From Desulfovibrionaceae bacterium (GTDB lineage: Bacteria; Desulfobacterota; Desulfovibrionia; Desulfovibrionales; Desulfovibrionaceae), in contig JACCQO010000022.1 of assembly GCA_015709205.1 (NCBI GenBank), forward strand, positions 1 to 57,196: 57,196 bases of DNA, written 5' to 3'. The notes beneath the pieces were generated by a model. That model was not told the origin of the DNA and did not search any database. It saw nothing but the letters and a program-made list of their open reading frames with translations. A program made the translations under genes and the position numbers. Shown here piece after piece: positions 19,335-27,553 of this stretch; the stretch's first letter is position 1, and each line of letters opens with the position of its first letter.

Positions 19335-20009
19335 TCAGCGCGCCAAGCGCGCTACCTCCATAATAAGGCGTTCGAAGACTTGGTCAACGTCCAGGTCCGA
19401 AGTATCCACGATCACGGCGTCGTCGGCCGGGCGCAGGGGCGCCTCGGCGCGGGAGCGGTCCTGGTGGTCGCGGGCGCGGATCTGCGCCTCGATGATCTCC
19501 AGGGGCGGGCAGGGCTGGCCCAGGGACTTGAGCTGCATGAAGCGCCGCCGGGCGCGCACCTCGGGCCGGGCGTCCAGGAAGAGCTTGCACGTGGCCTCGG
19601 GAAAGACCACGGTGCCCATGTCGCGGCCCTCGGCCACCAGGCTCGAAGCGTGGCCGATGGCCTGCTGCGCGCGCTTCTGAAAGGCGCGCACCGCGCCGAT
19701 GGTCGCGATGTTCGAGGCCCACATGCCCACGGTCTCGGTGCGGATGTCGCCGGGCACGGGCTCGCCGTCGAGGCTCAGCACGGTGGCCCCGCCCACGCCC
19801 GCGATGGAGAAGACGAAGCCCTCCATGCGCCTAGCCAGTTCGGCCTCGTCCAGGTCCCACGCGCCCTCGCCCAGCTTCCAGGCCGTGGCGCGGAACATGG
19901 CGCCAGTGTCCAGATAGGCCACGCCCAGCTTGTCGGCCACGCGGCGGGCCAGGGTGGTCTTGCCCACGCCCGCCGGGCCGTCCAGGGTCACGATCAGCCG
20001 CTCAGCCAT
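19335..20009 (-). CDS. cmk: Cytidylate kinase (224 aa)
   Basis: Phosphorylates CMP and dCMP. P-loop GPAGVGKTT (residues 10-18), [13 protein letters not shown] (substrate-binding; RATA replaces the usual RALT), the internal [13 protein letters not shown] and the [23 protein letters not shown] motif identify Cmk. It starts 8 bases inside the end of hisC (20002-20009), so translation is probably coupled. Confidence 0.95.
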   Translation of the reverse strand: MAERLIVTLDGPAGVGKTTLARRVADKLGVAYLDTGAMFRATAWKLGEGAWDLDEAELARRMEGFVFSIAGVGGATVLSLDGEPVPGDIRTETVGMWASNIATIGAVRAFQKRAQQAIGHASSLVAEGRDMGTVVFPEATCKLFLDARPEVRARRRFMQLKSLGQPCPPLEIIEAQIRARDHQDRSRAEAPLRPADDAVIVDTSDLDVDQVFERLIMEVARLAR

Positions 20010-21153
20010 GCAGAATCTCCCGCGTCAGTTCGATGAACAGCGCGTTCTCGCGCTCGTTGCCCACGCTCACGCGCACCCACTCCTCCAACCCGTAGCTCTT
20101 GAGCGGGCGGATGATCACCCCGCGCTCGAGGAGCCGCTCGAACAGGACGCGCGCGCTCACGGGCACGCCGCCGTCCAGGGCGGCCACGGGCCGGAACATG
20201 AGGAAGTTGGACTGGCTGGGCAGCACCTCGCAGCCCAGGTTGCGCAGGGCGTGCGCCAGGTACTGCCGCCCCTCGGCCACCGCGCGCACGGTCTCGTCGC
20301 GGAAGACCTGGTCCTCGAGCGCGGCCAGCCCGGCCGCCTCGGCCAGGACGTTGACGCTGAAGGGCGGGCGCGTGCGCCACATGTAGTCCGCCAGCCACTC
20401 GGGCAGCACGCCGTAGCCCAGCCGCAGCCCGGCCAGCCCGTAGAGCTTGGAGAAGGTGCGCAGCACGGCCACGTTGGGGAAGCTCGCCAGCCGCCCCAGA
20501 AGCGAGTGCGCGGCCTGGTCGGCCACGAAGTCCATGTAGGCCTCGTCGACGACCAGCAGGCACCCCTGGGGCAGGCGCGCGGCCAGGGCCTCGAGCTCGG
20601 CCGCGGGCGGGGTGAAGCCCGAGGGGTTGTCCGGCGTGGTCACGAAGGCCAGGGCGGTATGCGCGTCGGCCTGGGCCACGAAGGCGTCCCAGGGAAAGGT
20701 GAAGTCCGCGTTCAGCGGCGTGGCGCGGAACTCCACGCCGCACAGGCGCGACTGCAGCCCGTACATGCTGAAGGAGGGCTTGAAGGCGATGACGTTGTCC
20801 ACGCCGGGCCGCGCCAGCACGCGGATGAGCAGGTCGATGATCTCGTCGGAGCCGTTGCCCACGACCACGCGCGCGCTCTCCACGCCCAGGTGCTCGGCGA
20901 TGGCGCGCACCAGGCGCGGGTTGCCGGACTGGGCGTAGCGGAAGGCCAGCCCCGCGTGCTCGCAGATGGCGCGCTGCACCAGGGGCGAGGTGCCCAGCGG
21001 GTTCTCGTTGCTGGCCATCTTCACGACCTGGGCCAGGCCGTAGCGTTCGCGGATCTCGTCGATGGACATGCCCGCCACGTAGGGCGAGAAGTCGCGCACT
21101 TCGGGTTTGAGACAGGCGGGCGACAGGGCGGGTCGCGCGGTGTCGATGCTCAT
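20002..21153 (-). CDS. hisC: Histidinol-phosphate aminotransferase (383 aa)
   Basis: PLP-dependent fold-type I transaminase of histidine synthesis. ASNENPLGTSP (48-58), TPDNPSG with Asn176, VVDEAY with Asp203, the PLP lysine Lys236 in TFSKLYGLAGLRLGYG, and the C-terminal VRVSVGN Arg are all present. HisC enzymes also act on aromatic amino acids in some bacteria, and no other his gene is nearby. It is followed by cmk with an 8-base overlap. No other gene in the window is in this unit. Confidence 0.94.
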   Translation of the reverse strand: MSIDTARPALSPACLKPEVRDFSPYVAGMSIDEIRERYGLAQVVKMASNENPLGTSPLVQRAICEHAGLAFRYAQSGNPRLVRAIAEHLGVESARVVVGNGSDEIIDLLIRVLARPGVDNVIAFKPSFSMYGLQSRLCGVEFRATPLNADFTFPWDAFVAQADAHTALAFVTTPDNPSGFTPPAAELEALAARLPQGCLLVVDEAYMDFVADQAAHSLLGRLASFPNVAVLRTFSKLYGLAGLRLGYGVLPEWLADYMWRTRPPFSVNVLAEAAGLAALEDQVFRDETVRAVAEGRQYLAHALRNLGCEVLPSQSNFLMFRPVAALDGGVPVSARVLFERLLERGVIIRPLKSYGLEEWVRVSVGNERENALFIELTREILHG

Positions 21154-21204
21154 GGGCTACTCCCTGGCCGCCGGGCGCATCCGGCGGCGTTGCGGAACGG
21201 GGCG

Positions 21205-21239
21205 GACAAAAAGAAAACGGGCGGCCCCTCGGACCGCCC
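21205..21239 (-). terminator. Terminator downstream of uspA
   Basis: On the minus strand GGGCGGTCC pairs with GGGCCGCCC (one G-U) around GAG, followed by GTTTTCTTTTTG. It ends the uspA transcript before hisC. Confidence 0.8.
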
Positions 21240-21358
21240 TTGATACGTAGGTTGACATTTTTTGGCAAGCGTCCCGGCGCAACGAACACCCGCGCGCGAT
21301 GCGGGCCCGCCCTGCCCGATGCGCCCCGCACGTCGCACACCCGGCCTCGGGGCCCGAG

Positions 21359-21396
21359 CACGTCTTGGCACGTCCGAACACGTCTTGGCACGTCCG
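21359..21396. repeat. Direct repeat upstream of hisC
   Basis: CACGTCTTGGCACGTCCG occurs twice, 21359-21376 and 21379-21396, with a 20-base period (about two helical turns). It lies in the 284-base gap between uspA and hisC and could be a pair of protein-binding sites. Confidence 0.6.
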
Positions 21397-21437
21397 GGAC
21401 GCGCGGCGCGGCCCGGCCGCCCCCGCCCATCCCGCCG

Positions 21438-21881
21438 CTAGGCGGTGGGACGAATGGTCAGCACGGGCTGGATCGCGCTCTTGACCACCTTCTCGGCCAC
21501 GGAGCCGAAGAGGATGCGGTCGATGCCCTTGCGGCCGTGCGTGCCCATGACGATCATGTCCACGGCCTCGTCGTCGGCCACGTTGAGGATCTCCTCGGCG
21601 GCGTAGCCGGTGACCACGCGGCCCTCGACCTGCATGCCCGCGAAGTTCTCGGCCAGGAAGTTGTCCATGGTCTTTTCCGCGCCGCTCACGATCTCGCCCA
21701 CGAAGCTCTCGATGGAGTTGGGGGCCACGTGAAAGCCCACGTACTGGGACATGGACGGGGCCACGTAGACCACGATCACCTTGGCGTCCATGGCCTTGGC
21801 CAGTTCCACGGCGTAGTCGGCGACCATCACGCTCTGATCCGAGAAGTCCACCGCGCAGAGTATCTTCTTTATGGAAGCCAT
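21438..21881 (-). CDS. Universal stress protein, UspA family (147 aa)
   Basis: Single UspA domain: IKKILCAVDFSDQSVMVADYAVELAKAM at the N terminus, a long helix insert (SIESFVGEIVSGAEKTMDNFLAENF), and the ATP-type phosphate loop MGTHGRKGIDRILFGSVAEKVVKSA (G-x2-G-x9-G-S). The conserved loop suggests the ATP-binding subgroup. ATG 21881 has a GGAGGAGCT ribosome site. It has its own promoter and inverted repeat upstream and a terminator downstream. Confidence 0.95.
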   Translation of the reverse strand: MASIKKILCAVDFSDQSVMVADYAVELAKAMDAKVIVVYVAPSMSQYVGFHVAPNSIESFVGEIVSGAEKTMDNFLAENFAGMQVEGRVVTGYAAEEILNVADDEAVDMIVMGTHGRKGIDRILFGSVAEKVVKSAIQPVLTIRPTA

Positions 21882-21926
21882 AGCTCCTCCTTTGCGTTTG
21901 CGCCCGGGGCCGCCCAAGTCTCAGCC

Positions 21927-21994
21927 TGTCGAATGGGGGTCCGCGGTCCGCCGGGCTTGGTTCAAGTATGCGCCATCCCTGCCCCATTCGACAA
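21927..21994 (-). promoter_or_regulatory. uspA promoter flanked by a 12-bp inverted repeat
   Basis: Minus strand: -35 TTGTCG (21994-21989), 18-base spacer, -10 CATACT (21970-21965). TGTCGAATGGGG (21927-21938) and CCCCATTCGACA (21982-21993) are perfect inverted repeats 43 bases apart. One overlaps the -35 and the other lies in the early transcribed region, as expected for a repressor that loops DNA or for a structured leader. Confidence 0.55.
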
Positions 21995-22186
21995 GATTTT
22001 TCTTCTGATCTATGATGGTTCCGCGCGAACGCCCGCCCGGGAGCGGCATTGGGGGCGCCCCTGGAGGCGACAGAATGCGTCGTTTTTTCCGCCCGGGCCG
22101 ACGGCTTTCCGACGGGTCGCGAACCTTTTTTCCCGGCCCTTTACACAGGCCCACGACATTCCCGCGCGTTAGGAAGCATTGTAAAG

Positions 22187-22203
22187 TTGGCAAGGTCCTT
22201 GCT
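22187..22203 (+). promoter_or_regulatory. Sigma-54 promoter
   Basis: TTGGCAAGGTCCTTGCT matches the -24/-12 consensus TTGGCACG-N4-TTGCT almost perfectly, with GG at 22189-22190 and GC at 22201-22202 (10 bases between). It lies 37 bases before the start codon of the gene at 22240. Confidence 0.85.
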
Positions 22204-22239
22204 TCGACGGGGCGGAACCTGTTACCACGAGGTGTGCCC

Positions 22240-22770
22240 ATGAAGATACGCACCGAACAACTCGAAGCCCTGCGCCAGCTGCAGGAAAAGCCCAAGGCCA
22301 AGCCCGGGGCGGAAGACGGAGGCTTCGGCGATCTGCTCGCCCGGGAGGTGGGCCGGTCCGACGGAGCGGCCGCCGATCAGGCCGCGTCCGTCGCGCCGCC
22401 GCCGCCGGGAGCCCGCGCCTTGGGCCTGGACCGGGTGGCGCAGTCCGAGGCCGTTTCCGGAACCGAGGCAGTGGCCGAAACCGGCGCCGTGAGTCCCACT
22501 TCCGACACGGAGCAGGAGATCATGGACGGCATCGCAACCGTGCTGGACAAGTGGGAAAACTATGCCGACCAGTTGAGCTCCGCGACCGCGGAGCAGGGCC
22601 TCAAGCAGGCCTACGGGAGCCTGACGGGCATCACTGCGGACGTGCAGGGCCTCAAGGACCAGCTGGCCGGACTGGACGGCGAGCGGCCCGAGCTGACGGC
22701 CATGGTCGACGAGCTGGACGTGCTGGCGACCACGGAAACCTTCAAGTTCAACCGCGGCGACTACATCTAG
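22240..22770 (+). CDS. Sigma-54-dependent hypothetical protein (176 aa)
   Basis: No family recognised. N-terminal helix KIRTEQLEALRQLQEKPKAK with GFGDLLAREV, a low-complexity linker rich in Ala, Glu, Val and Pro (residues about 45-88), and a helical C-terminal half (IMDGIATVLDKWENYADQLSS, AYGSLTGITADVQGLKDQL) ending FKFNRGDYI. The short N-terminal helix, flexible linker and helical domain recall secreted flagellar or type III substrates or chaperones, which is inference. The start is ATG 22240 with GAGGTG before it. The sigma-54 promoter suits a flagellar class II gene. Confidence 0.7.
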   Translation: MKIRTEQLEALRQLQEKPKAKPGAEDGGFGDLLAREVGRSDGAAADQAASVAPPPPGARALGLDRVAQSEAVSGTEAVAETGAVSPTSDTEQEIMDGIATVLDKWENYADQLSSATAEQGLKQAYGSLTGITADVQGLKDQLAGLDGERPELTAMVDELDVLATTETFKFNRGDYI

Positions 22771-23044
22771 CGGCCCGCATCCCCCGTTGCCTCGGGGGGC
22801 GGGCCGTGCGCCGCGCCGTGGCCCGGGCGAACCGGACGCGGCGAATCATAACGGATCACGGCGGACCTCTGCGGACCGCGGCGGACCGGCCGCCGCCTCA
22901 AGCCGCCGCGCAACGCGGCGGCGGAAGGAACCGGGAAGCGCGCCCGGGGCACCACGCCGCGCAGAACGCAGGGCGACCGCCGTCCGGACGTAGCGCCCGG
23001 CGGCACACGGGGGCAGGGTACGCCACCGCGTCGAAACGAACATT

Positions 23045-23671
23045 TCAGCGGGCCGGGAAGGTCCGCAACGGCGTGTAGGTCGGCCCGGACGGGCCCAGCA
23101 CGCTCTTCCAGAGCACGAAGCGCTCCGCCGTAAAGGCGGGCCACTCCATTTTTTCCACTTCCGCTTCCAGCGTCTCCCAATCGCGCGTCCAGTTGCCCGG
23201 CGCGCCGCTCTTGACGCGCGCCAGGGTCAGGTGCGCGGCAAAGGGCCGCCGCTCCGGGGCAAAACCCACGGACGCGCAGGCCGCGTCCACGGCGCGGGCC
23301 AGGCGCGCGGCCTCCTCGGCCCCGCGCGCCAGGCCCAGCCAGACCACGCGCGCCGCGCCGCGCGGCGGAAAGCACCCCGTCCCGCCCGCCTGGGCCGTGA
23401 ACGGCGCAAAGGCCACCGCGTCCAGGGCCGCCTCCAGCGCCGGGGTACGCTCCGGCTCCACGTCGCCCAGGAACTTCAGCGTCAAATGCCAGTTGCCCGG
23501 ACGCGTCCAGGCCAGTCCGGTCCGCTGCGGCCCCGGGGCCGGGACCTCCCGCCAGCGGGCGCGCAGCCGCGCCAGGGCCTGCTGGTGCGCCTCGTCCAGC
23601 GGCACCCCGACGAAGAGCCGCAGCGCGCCGCTACCCACGGCCGCCCTGCTGGTCCCGCGCATCGGGGTCAT
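23045..23671 (-). CDS. thpR: RNA 2',3'-cyclic phosphodiesterase (208 aa)
   Basis: 2H phosphoesterase family (LigT/ThpR). Both catalytic HxTx motifs are present: HLTL in [16 protein letters not shown] and HLTL in [13 protein letters not shown] terminus [18 protein letters not shown] is typical. It overlaps the end of the cinA-like gene by 41 bases if ATG 23671 is used, or 32 bases with ATG 23662; neither has a clear ribosome site, so translational coupling is likely. Confidence 0.92.
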   Translation of the reverse strand: MTPMRGTSRAAVGSGALRLFVGVPLDEAHQQALARLRARWREVPAPGPQRTGLAWTRPGNWHLTLKFLGDVEPERTPALEAALDAVAFAPFTAQAGGTGCFPPRGAARVVWLGLARGAEEAARLARAVDAACASVGFAPERRPFAAHLTLARVKSGAPGNWTRDWETLEAEVEKMEWPAFTAERFVLWKSVLGPSGPTYTPLRTFPAR

Positions 23672-24293
23672 ATGCGCCCGGGTCCGGCACACCAGGAACC
23701 TCCACGGCATGCAGCAGTTCCTCCAGGGCCGCGCGCACGGTCTGGGCGCGCACGGCCGCTCGATCGCCGGGAAAATGGCGCAGCGCGGTTCCGGCGCGCT
23801 CCACTCCGGCGTTCGTGCCGTCGCCGGTCCCGCCGGGGATTCCCCCAACGGACCAGCCCACGGACCAGCCGATCCAGACCGTGCCCACGGGCTTTTGCGG
23901 CGTGCCACCCGTGGGCCCGGCCACGCCGGACACGGCCACGGCCGCGCCGACCCCGAGCACGCGCCGCGCCCCGCGCGCCATGGCCGCAACCACCGGACCG
24001 CTGACCGCGCCGTGCGCCGCGAGCAGCGCCGCATCCACGCCGAGCACGTCGCGCTTGACCTCGTTGGCGTAGGCCACCACGGCCCCGGCAAACCACTCCG
24101 AGGCCCCGGGCACGTCCGTGAGCGCCCCGGCGATAAGCCCGCCGGTGCAGGACTCCGCGGTGCCCATGGCCAGCCCGCGCGCCGCCAGCGCGCGCCCCAG
24201 CCGCGCCGCGATTTCGCCGACGGGGATGCCTTCCGTCGCAATATTCCCGGCCGCCCGCGCGGCCTCTTCCGGCTTGTTCCGTTCGTCGTGCAT
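23631..24293 (-). CDS. pncC: CinA C-terminal domain protein, nicotinamide-nucleotide amidase (220 aa)
   Basis: Only the C-terminal CinA domain is present, as in E. coli PncC, which deamidates NMN. Motifs: [46 protein letters not shown] and [26 protein letters not shown] 25-residue N-terminal lead and a Gly/Thr/Ala-rich insert after VGWSVGG (residues about 150-168) are additions. ATG 24293 follows GCGAGGAA. It forms a two-gene unit with thpR. Confidence 0.9.
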   Translation of the reverse strand: MHDERNKPEEAARAAGNIATEGIPVGEIAARLGRALAARGLAMGTAESCTGGLIAGALTDVPGASEWFAGAVVAYANEVKRDVLGVDAALLAAHGAVSGPVVAAMARGARRVLGVGAAVAVSGVAGPTGGTPQKPVGTVWIGWSVGWSVGGIPGGTGDGTNAGVERAGTALRHFPGDRAAVRAQTVRAALEELLHAVEVPGVPDPGAYDPDARDQQGGRG

Positions 24294-24510
24294 GGTTCCT
24301 CGCTTGCGTTGCGCCCGCTGCGGGCCCGCCAGGGCCCGGTTCGGTCCGAAAAAAGCCGGCCGCTCGGGCCCGGTTCCGCACCCTAGCAGCCCCCCGACGC
24401 GGGATAAAGCCCCCCTTGCGCCGCCCCGAAGCGGGCAGTAGAGTCGTCTCGGGGCATCGCCCCTTGCCGCGCGCGCCCAAACCCGGAAACGCCGTACCCC
24501 GGAGGCCGTG

Positions 24511-25308
24511 ATGGAACGCCTGCTCGAATTCGCCGACTCCCTGACCAACGAGGCCCTGGCCGATATGGCCGAGAGCTTCTTCGGCGAACGCCGGAGCATC
24601 GACGAGGAGGTGGACGTCTTCAAGGCCAAGGCCTCGCTGCTGGGCGAGCTGGGCCGCCGCGCCCTGAACCGCGCCTGCCTGCTGCACGCCCTGCTCCTGG
24701 ACGCAAGGGCCGCGCCGGACTTCTACCGGCTCATCGGCGTCAAGCCCACGCGGCTGTTCGCCTGGGTGGACCCGGCGCGCGGCCGCCTGTTCTTCTCCCC
24801 GCCGCGCGGGCTCACGGCCACCAGCCGCTACGTCAAGACCCTGCTCACCGCCTACCACGGGGTGCAGGACGCCTTCGACGAATACATGAACGGCCGCTAC
24901 TACACGGACCGCCGCCGCGGCCGCAAGCGGCTGACCATGCACTACAAGCTGTTGCGCGACTGGGCCGGGCACATCAACCGGCGCATCCGCAAGGTCAACG
25001 AGGGCCACGCCCCCTCGTGCGTACTCGGTTTCGCGCGGTCCATGGACGTGGCCGGGGAACGCAGAGCCGACGTGGCCGGGGCGGCCATCCCGGGCTATGC
25101 CTGCGCCCTGGACACGGACCTGCGCATGCGCCCGCTGGACACCAACGCCCTGGGCGTGCGCGAGCTGCCCGAGCTGCCCCCGCCCCAGGCGGTGGAGGAC
25201 GCGCTCCGGCACTTTGCGCGGCGGCTCTTCAAGGAAAATCGGCCGGAACTGGAGGCCATCCTTCGGCGCGTGGCCGCCCGGGCCGAGGACAACGGCGAAT
25301 CGGACTGA
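24511..25308 (+). CDS. Conserved-looking hypothetical protein (265 aa)
   Basis: No family recognised. Mostly helical and basic; segments include [78 protein letters not shown] and [21 protein letters not shown]. No signal peptide or membrane segment. ATG 24511 is used (GGAGG 5 bases upstream); a GTG immediately before it is the alternative. Single gene, divergent from cinA. Confidence 0.75.
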   Translation: MERLLEFADSLTNEALADMAESFFGERRSIDEEVDVFKAKASLLGELGRRALNRACLLHALLLDARAAPDFYRLIGVKPTRLFAWVDPARGRLFFSPPRGLTATSRYVKTLLTAYHGVQDAFDEYMNGRYYTDRRRGRKRLTMHYKLLRDWAGHINRRIRKVNEGHAPSCVLGFARSMDVAGERRADVAGAAIPGYACALDTDLRMRPLDTNALGVRELPELPPPQAVEDALRHFARRLFKENRPELEAILRRVAARAEDNGESD

Positions 25309-25409
25309 CCCCCGAGCCGCCGCCCGGGCCGGGTGACGCCGGATCCGGCTGGCGGCCCTGGTGCCGCCCCGGCCGGGGGACGTCGCCCGAACGCGATGGC
25401 AACGCCCCC

Positions 25410-25436
25410 TAATCCCACCTGATCTTCATCCGATAA
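25410..25436 (+). promoter_or_regulatory. FliA (sigma-28) promoter
   Basis: TAAT (25410-25413), 15-base spacer, TCCGATAA (25429-25436): one mismatch from GCCGATAA, with exact spacing. It has the same form as the flagellin promoters at 39973 and 50360 in this window. The next gene downstream is the binding-protein fusion at 25564. Confidence 0.75.
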
Positions 25437-25563
25437 GACTCCGTGGACAGCTGCCGCGCGGGATTCCGTCGCCCGCGGCCGGGCGGTTGCCCCCACGGCG
25501 CCCAGGCGCTACATTCCAGCATGGACGACCGCCCGCACGGCGGCAAGCCCACGGAGTTCTCGC

Positions 25564-26820
25564 ATGCACCACGCCCGGCGCACAGCGCCCCAGGCCCCGA
25601 ACCCGGTTTCCGCGCCCCGTCGCGCGATCGCGCGGCTTTCCACGACAGCGCGGCTCCTCCTCGCGCTCGCGCCGGTCCTGGCGTGTCTCGCGCTCCTGTG
25701 GTCGGCCGAGCCGCGCCCGGCCCTGGCCGCGCCCGCGTCCGAACCCCTCAAGGTCATCTACGGCTTCGACCGCGAGTTCCCGCCCTACAGCTTCGAATAC
25801 GAGGGCGAGGCCACGGGCTTCGACGTGGAGGTGATCAAGGCCATCTGCGACGCGCCCAACGTGGAACTGATCTTCCGGCCCCTGGCCTGGGACAAGGTCC
25901 AGCTCCAGCTCTCGGCGGGCAATGTCTTCGTGACCTCGGGCATGGCCAAGACCAAGCAGCGCATGCTGCTCTACGACTTCTCCGCGCGGCCCGTGCTCCC
26001 GCTCAACGTCAAGCTCTTCACCAAGGGCCAGCACCGGGTGGGCAACGTGACCCTGCTGCGCGGCAAAACCGTGTCCGTGCCCAAGGGATCCTTCTACCAG
26101 CGCGTCATCGAAGACTTCGGCGGCTACAACGTCAAACTCTACCGCAACGAGCTGGACGCGCTCAAGGCCCTGGCCGCCGACGAGGTGGAGGTCTTCTGCG
26201 GCGGGGACAAGACCGCCTACTACTACATCCGGAAATTACACATGCAGGACATCAGCGCCGTGGGCACGCCCATCCGCGTAACCCAGATGTTCCTGGCCGT
26301 GAACAAGGACCACAAGGACGTGCTCGACCTGGTCAACAACGGATTGCGCCGGATCATGGAGAACGGCGAGTACGACCGCATCTACCGCAAGTGGTTCGTG
26401 CAGGAGCTGGCGCCGGGCGAACGCGAAAAGCTCATCGCCGCGGCGCGCGACATCCGGGTCAACGCGTACGCGCCGTACACGCGCCAGACCGACGGCGCGG
26501 CCGTGCTCACCCAGTCCGGCCGGATCTACACGGGCGTGACCATCGAGAACGCCCTGCCCAACCTGACCACCAGCGCCCTCAAGGTCGCGGCGATGAAGGC
26601 CGTGAGCGACGGCGAGACCGAACTGCGCGCCGCCGTGGTCGTGTCCGCGAACGGCGACATCGTGCCCCCTTCCGCGGACGAGCGCCAGGTGCTCTTCGAG
26701 TTCGGCCGGGGCGTGCTCGCCGTGACCGAGCCGGTCAAGGGCACCTTCGTGGACCACATGGTCTCGGACCTGCTGCCCTTTGCCCAGGCCGCCGCGCCCA
26801 GGGACGACGGCAACATCTAG
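25564..26820 (+). CDS. Periplasmic solute-binding protein fused to a degenerate cytidine deaminase domain (418 aa)
   Basis: A long positively charged signal peptide (hydrophobic core about 31-48, cleavage after ALAA, near 56) precedes an SBP_bac_3-type ligand-binding domain (about 60-285: IYGFDREFPPYSFEYEGEATGFDVEVIKAI, RIMENGEYDRIYRKWF). Residues 287-408 align along their length with small cytidine deaminases (AYAPYT, GRIYTGVTIENA, KAVSDGETE, LLPFA). The catalytic set is gone: Cys-Ala-Glu is Ser337-Ala-Leu339, and the PCxxC pair is Ser370 and Glu373. The domain should therefore be non-enzymatic and zinc-free. A FliA promoter upstream suggests a motility or chemotaxis link. No permease genes are nearby. 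Confidence 0.88.
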   Translation: MHHARRTAPQAPNPVSAPRRAIARLSTTARLLLALAPVLACLALLWSAEPRPALAAPASEPLKVIYGFDREFPPYSFEYEGEATGFDVEVIKAICDAPNVELIFRPLAWDKVQLQLSAGNVFVTSGMAKTKQRMLLYDFSARPVLPLNVKLFTKGQHRVGNVTLLRGKTVSVPKGSFYQRVIEDFGGYNVKLYRNELDALKALAADEVEVFCGGDKTAYYYIRKLHMQDISAVGTPIRVTQMFLAVNKDHKDVLDLVNNGLRRIMENGEYDRIYRKWFVQELAPGEREKLIAAARDIRVNAYAPYTRQTDGAAVLTQSGRIYTGVTIENALPNLTTSALKVAAMKAVSDGETELRAAVVVSANGDIVPPSADERQVLFEFGRGVLAVTEPVKGTFVDHMVSDLLPFAQAAAPRDDGNI

Positions 26821-26855
26821 CCCACCCGGGCCGCGTGCGGCCCGCCGTTCTTCGC

Positions 26856-26890
26856 GCGGCCGGGACCGGTTGGTCCCGGCCGCTCCGTTT
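26856..26890 (+). terminator. Terminator after the binding-protein fusion
   Basis: GCGGCCGGGACC (26856-26867) pairs perfectly with GGTCCCGGCCGC (26872-26883) around GGTT, followed by TCCGTTTCG. The T-run is short. Confidence 0.6.
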
Positions 26891-27115
26891 CGGACGGAAG
26901 GTCCCCGCCGCGCCCCCTCTTGCGCAAACCGCGGCGCACCGCGTAGGATGGAGATGCGCGCGCCCTTTGCGCGCGTTCGTTGCGCATACCCGGCCGCCGC
27001 CCGGCGGCCCGCCGGGCGGGAGCCGACCGGACGGTCCCGTCCCGCGTCCACCGCGCGCGGCCCCGCCGCGCCGCAAGCACGACCAGGCCCCGGCGGCCCG
27101 GCCCGGAACCGCACC

Positions 27116-27553
27116 ATGCACGACCGACGCATGCGCACCCGAGTGGAAGGGGAATATCCCGGCACGCTGACCGCGCACGGCCGCAGCATGGCCGTGATCA
27201 CCGACGACCTGAGCCTGCGCGGCGCGCGCTGCCGCGCGGAGCCCGGCACCCGCGACGCCGCCGCCCCGGCCGCCCCGGAACCCGCGGCCCACGAGCTGGC
27301 CCCTCACGAATTGGCACCAGACGACGCCTGCACCCTGACCATCCCCCTGGCCGCCTCCCTGCGCCTGGAGCTGGAGGCGCGCGTGGTGCGCACGGACGGC
27401 GCGGCCATGGCCCTGGCCTTCGAGCCCATGGAGCCGGAGACCTACGCGCACCTGCGCAACATGGTCCGGCTGCTGGCCCCGGACGCCGACGCCATCGACG
27501 ACGAGCAGGCTCCGGGCCATGGCCCGGACCCCGTCAAGGGGCCCTGCCGATGA
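27116..27553 (+). CDS. PilZ-domain protein (145 aa)
   Basis: Probable c-di-GMP receptor. The N-terminal Arg-rich motif (HDRRMRTRVEGEYPGTL) and the downstream DDLSLRGARC ([DN]-x-S-x2-G) are the two nucleotide-binding motifs. A Pro/Ala/Glu-rich insert (residues about 44-65) interrupts the barrel, and the rest (CTLTIPLAASLRLELEARVVRTDGAAMALAFEPM) completes it. ATG 27116 has a poor ribosome site. Its stop codon overlaps the glucokinase start by 4 bases (ATGA), indicating coupled translation. Confidence 0.85.
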   Translation: MHDRRMRTRVEGEYPGTLTAHGRSMAVITDDLSLRGARCRAEPGTRDAAAPAAPEPAAHELAPHELAPDDACTLTIPLAASLRLELEARVVRTDGAAMALAFEPMEPETYAHLRNMVRLLAPDADAIDDEQAPGHGPDPVKGPCR

